From assembly GCF_918698245.1 (NCBI RefSeq), contig NZ_CAKKMS010000002.1, positions 620,001 through 684,000 on the forward strand: DNA of 64,000 nt, given 5' to 3'. The position numbers were made by a program, and so were the translations under genes. Below, in pieces: positions 63,728 through 64,000 of the stretch. Within the stretch, counting starts at the first letter, position 1, and every line of letters starts with the position of its first letter. Origin of the DNA: Pedobacter sp. Bi126. GTDB taxonomy: Bacteria; Bacteroidota; Bacteroidia; Sphingobacteriales; Sphingobacteriaceae. A model generated the notes under the pieces. That model did no database searches. It was not told the origin of the DNA and saw nothing but the letters and a program-made list of their open reading frames with translations.

Positions 63728-64000
63728 TTACGATTTGCTTTCAATACTGCCTAACGCACCTTGTACGCCGTTAAGGCTTTTCTTTGCTTGTTCCCAACTT
63801 GGATCGGTTGGATCGAATGCACTTCGAATGTACGCAAGAATACTTTCACATACAAAAGCAACACGCTCCGGATTTTCATCACTTGTTTCGCGGGCATCAT
63901 ATCCTGATATGCCACCAAAAATGTGTTCAGCGCCAAACACAGTCAGCAGGTCCTTCGGGCCAGGACTTTGATAATAAGCATCCGCACGCCAATCGTCAAC
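63728..64000 (-). CDS. Alpha/beta-hydrolase, C-terminal part (5' end outside window)
   Basis: The frame is open from the window edge at 64000 to the stop at 63728, giving 90 residues. They read DAYYQSPGPKDLLTVFGAEH then GGISGYDARETSDENPERVAF and end LGSIESKS. GAEH presents the catalytic His expected near the end of an alpha/beta-hydrolase; the pattern matches chlorophyllase/lipase-like hydrolases with a C-terminal lid-like helix. The GTG at 63940 is internal, not a start. It is directly upstream of the AraC gene. Confidence 0.65.
   Translation of the reverse strand, partial: VDDWRADAYYQSPGPKDLLTVFGAEHIFGGISGYDARETSDENPERVAFVCESILAYIRSAFDPTDPSWEQAKKSLNGVQGALGSIESKS

Overview
The window looks like a chromosomal segment of a Bacteroidota bacterium of the Sphingobacteriaceae, most likely Pedobacter or a close relative. 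This is inferred from AT-rich DNA, weak Shine-Dalgarno sites behind A-rich start regions, TAnnTTTG-type -7 boxes, a dense set of secreted glycoside hydrolases, a Bacteroidota-style araB-araD-araA set and many interspersed palindromic repeats in intergenic DNA. No rRNA, tRNA, CRISPR array or intact insertion sequence was seen.

Region 1 (1-27 kb, all plus strand) is a plant-cell-wall glycan locus. It encodes secreted enzymes for rhamnose-, galactose- and arabinose-containing, acetylated glycans: GH78, a GH43-like propeller, GH2, GH106, GH127, a SASA acetylesterase and a DUF5703 protein. It also has a FucP-type sugar permease and two sugar/polyol dehydrogenases (SDR, MDR). Embedded in it is an odd cluster (6.2-12.8 kb): two CaiB/BaiF CoA-transferases, two solute-binding-protein folds without signal peptides and without any ABC permease, a Gfo/Idh/MocA oxidoreductase and a MaoC hydratase, tightly packed with overlapping starts and stops. 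No SusC/SusD pair is visible. Palindromic repeats fill most gaps, and two of them are read in frame inside the signal-peptide regions of secreted enzymes.

Region 2 (27-35.8 kb) holds the L-arabinose catabolic genes araB, araD and araA on the minus strand, a secreted esterase, a divergent HxlR/SDR pair with a probable operator, two VOC proteins and a cupin.

Region 3 (35.8-50.5 kb) resembles a defence island. The minus strand carries a WD40-GTPase-zinc ribbon-TIR protein (with a probable frameshift at its 5' end) and an HNH endonuclease with winged-helix-like segments. The plus strand carries a three-gene operon: a 528-aa protein of unknown fold, a PLD-type nuclease with two HxK/GSxN half-sites, and a 1518-aa sacsin-like GHKL ATPase ending in a PD-(D/E)xK-like nuclease domain. 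I cannot match this operon to a named antiphage system and consider it the best candidate for an undescribed system here.

Region 4 (50.5-64 kb) has a secreted M48-like protease with a partner protein, a Crp/Fnr relic, a phosphorelay cluster (histidine kinase with 21-residue coiled-coil repeats, response regulator, hybrid kinase), a transporter relic, a D-amino-acid/dipeptide catabolic operon (GntP permease, RidA, D-threonine-aldolase-like enzyme, M19 dipeptidase), an AraC regulator and the C-terminal part of an alpha/beta hydrolase cut by the window edge.
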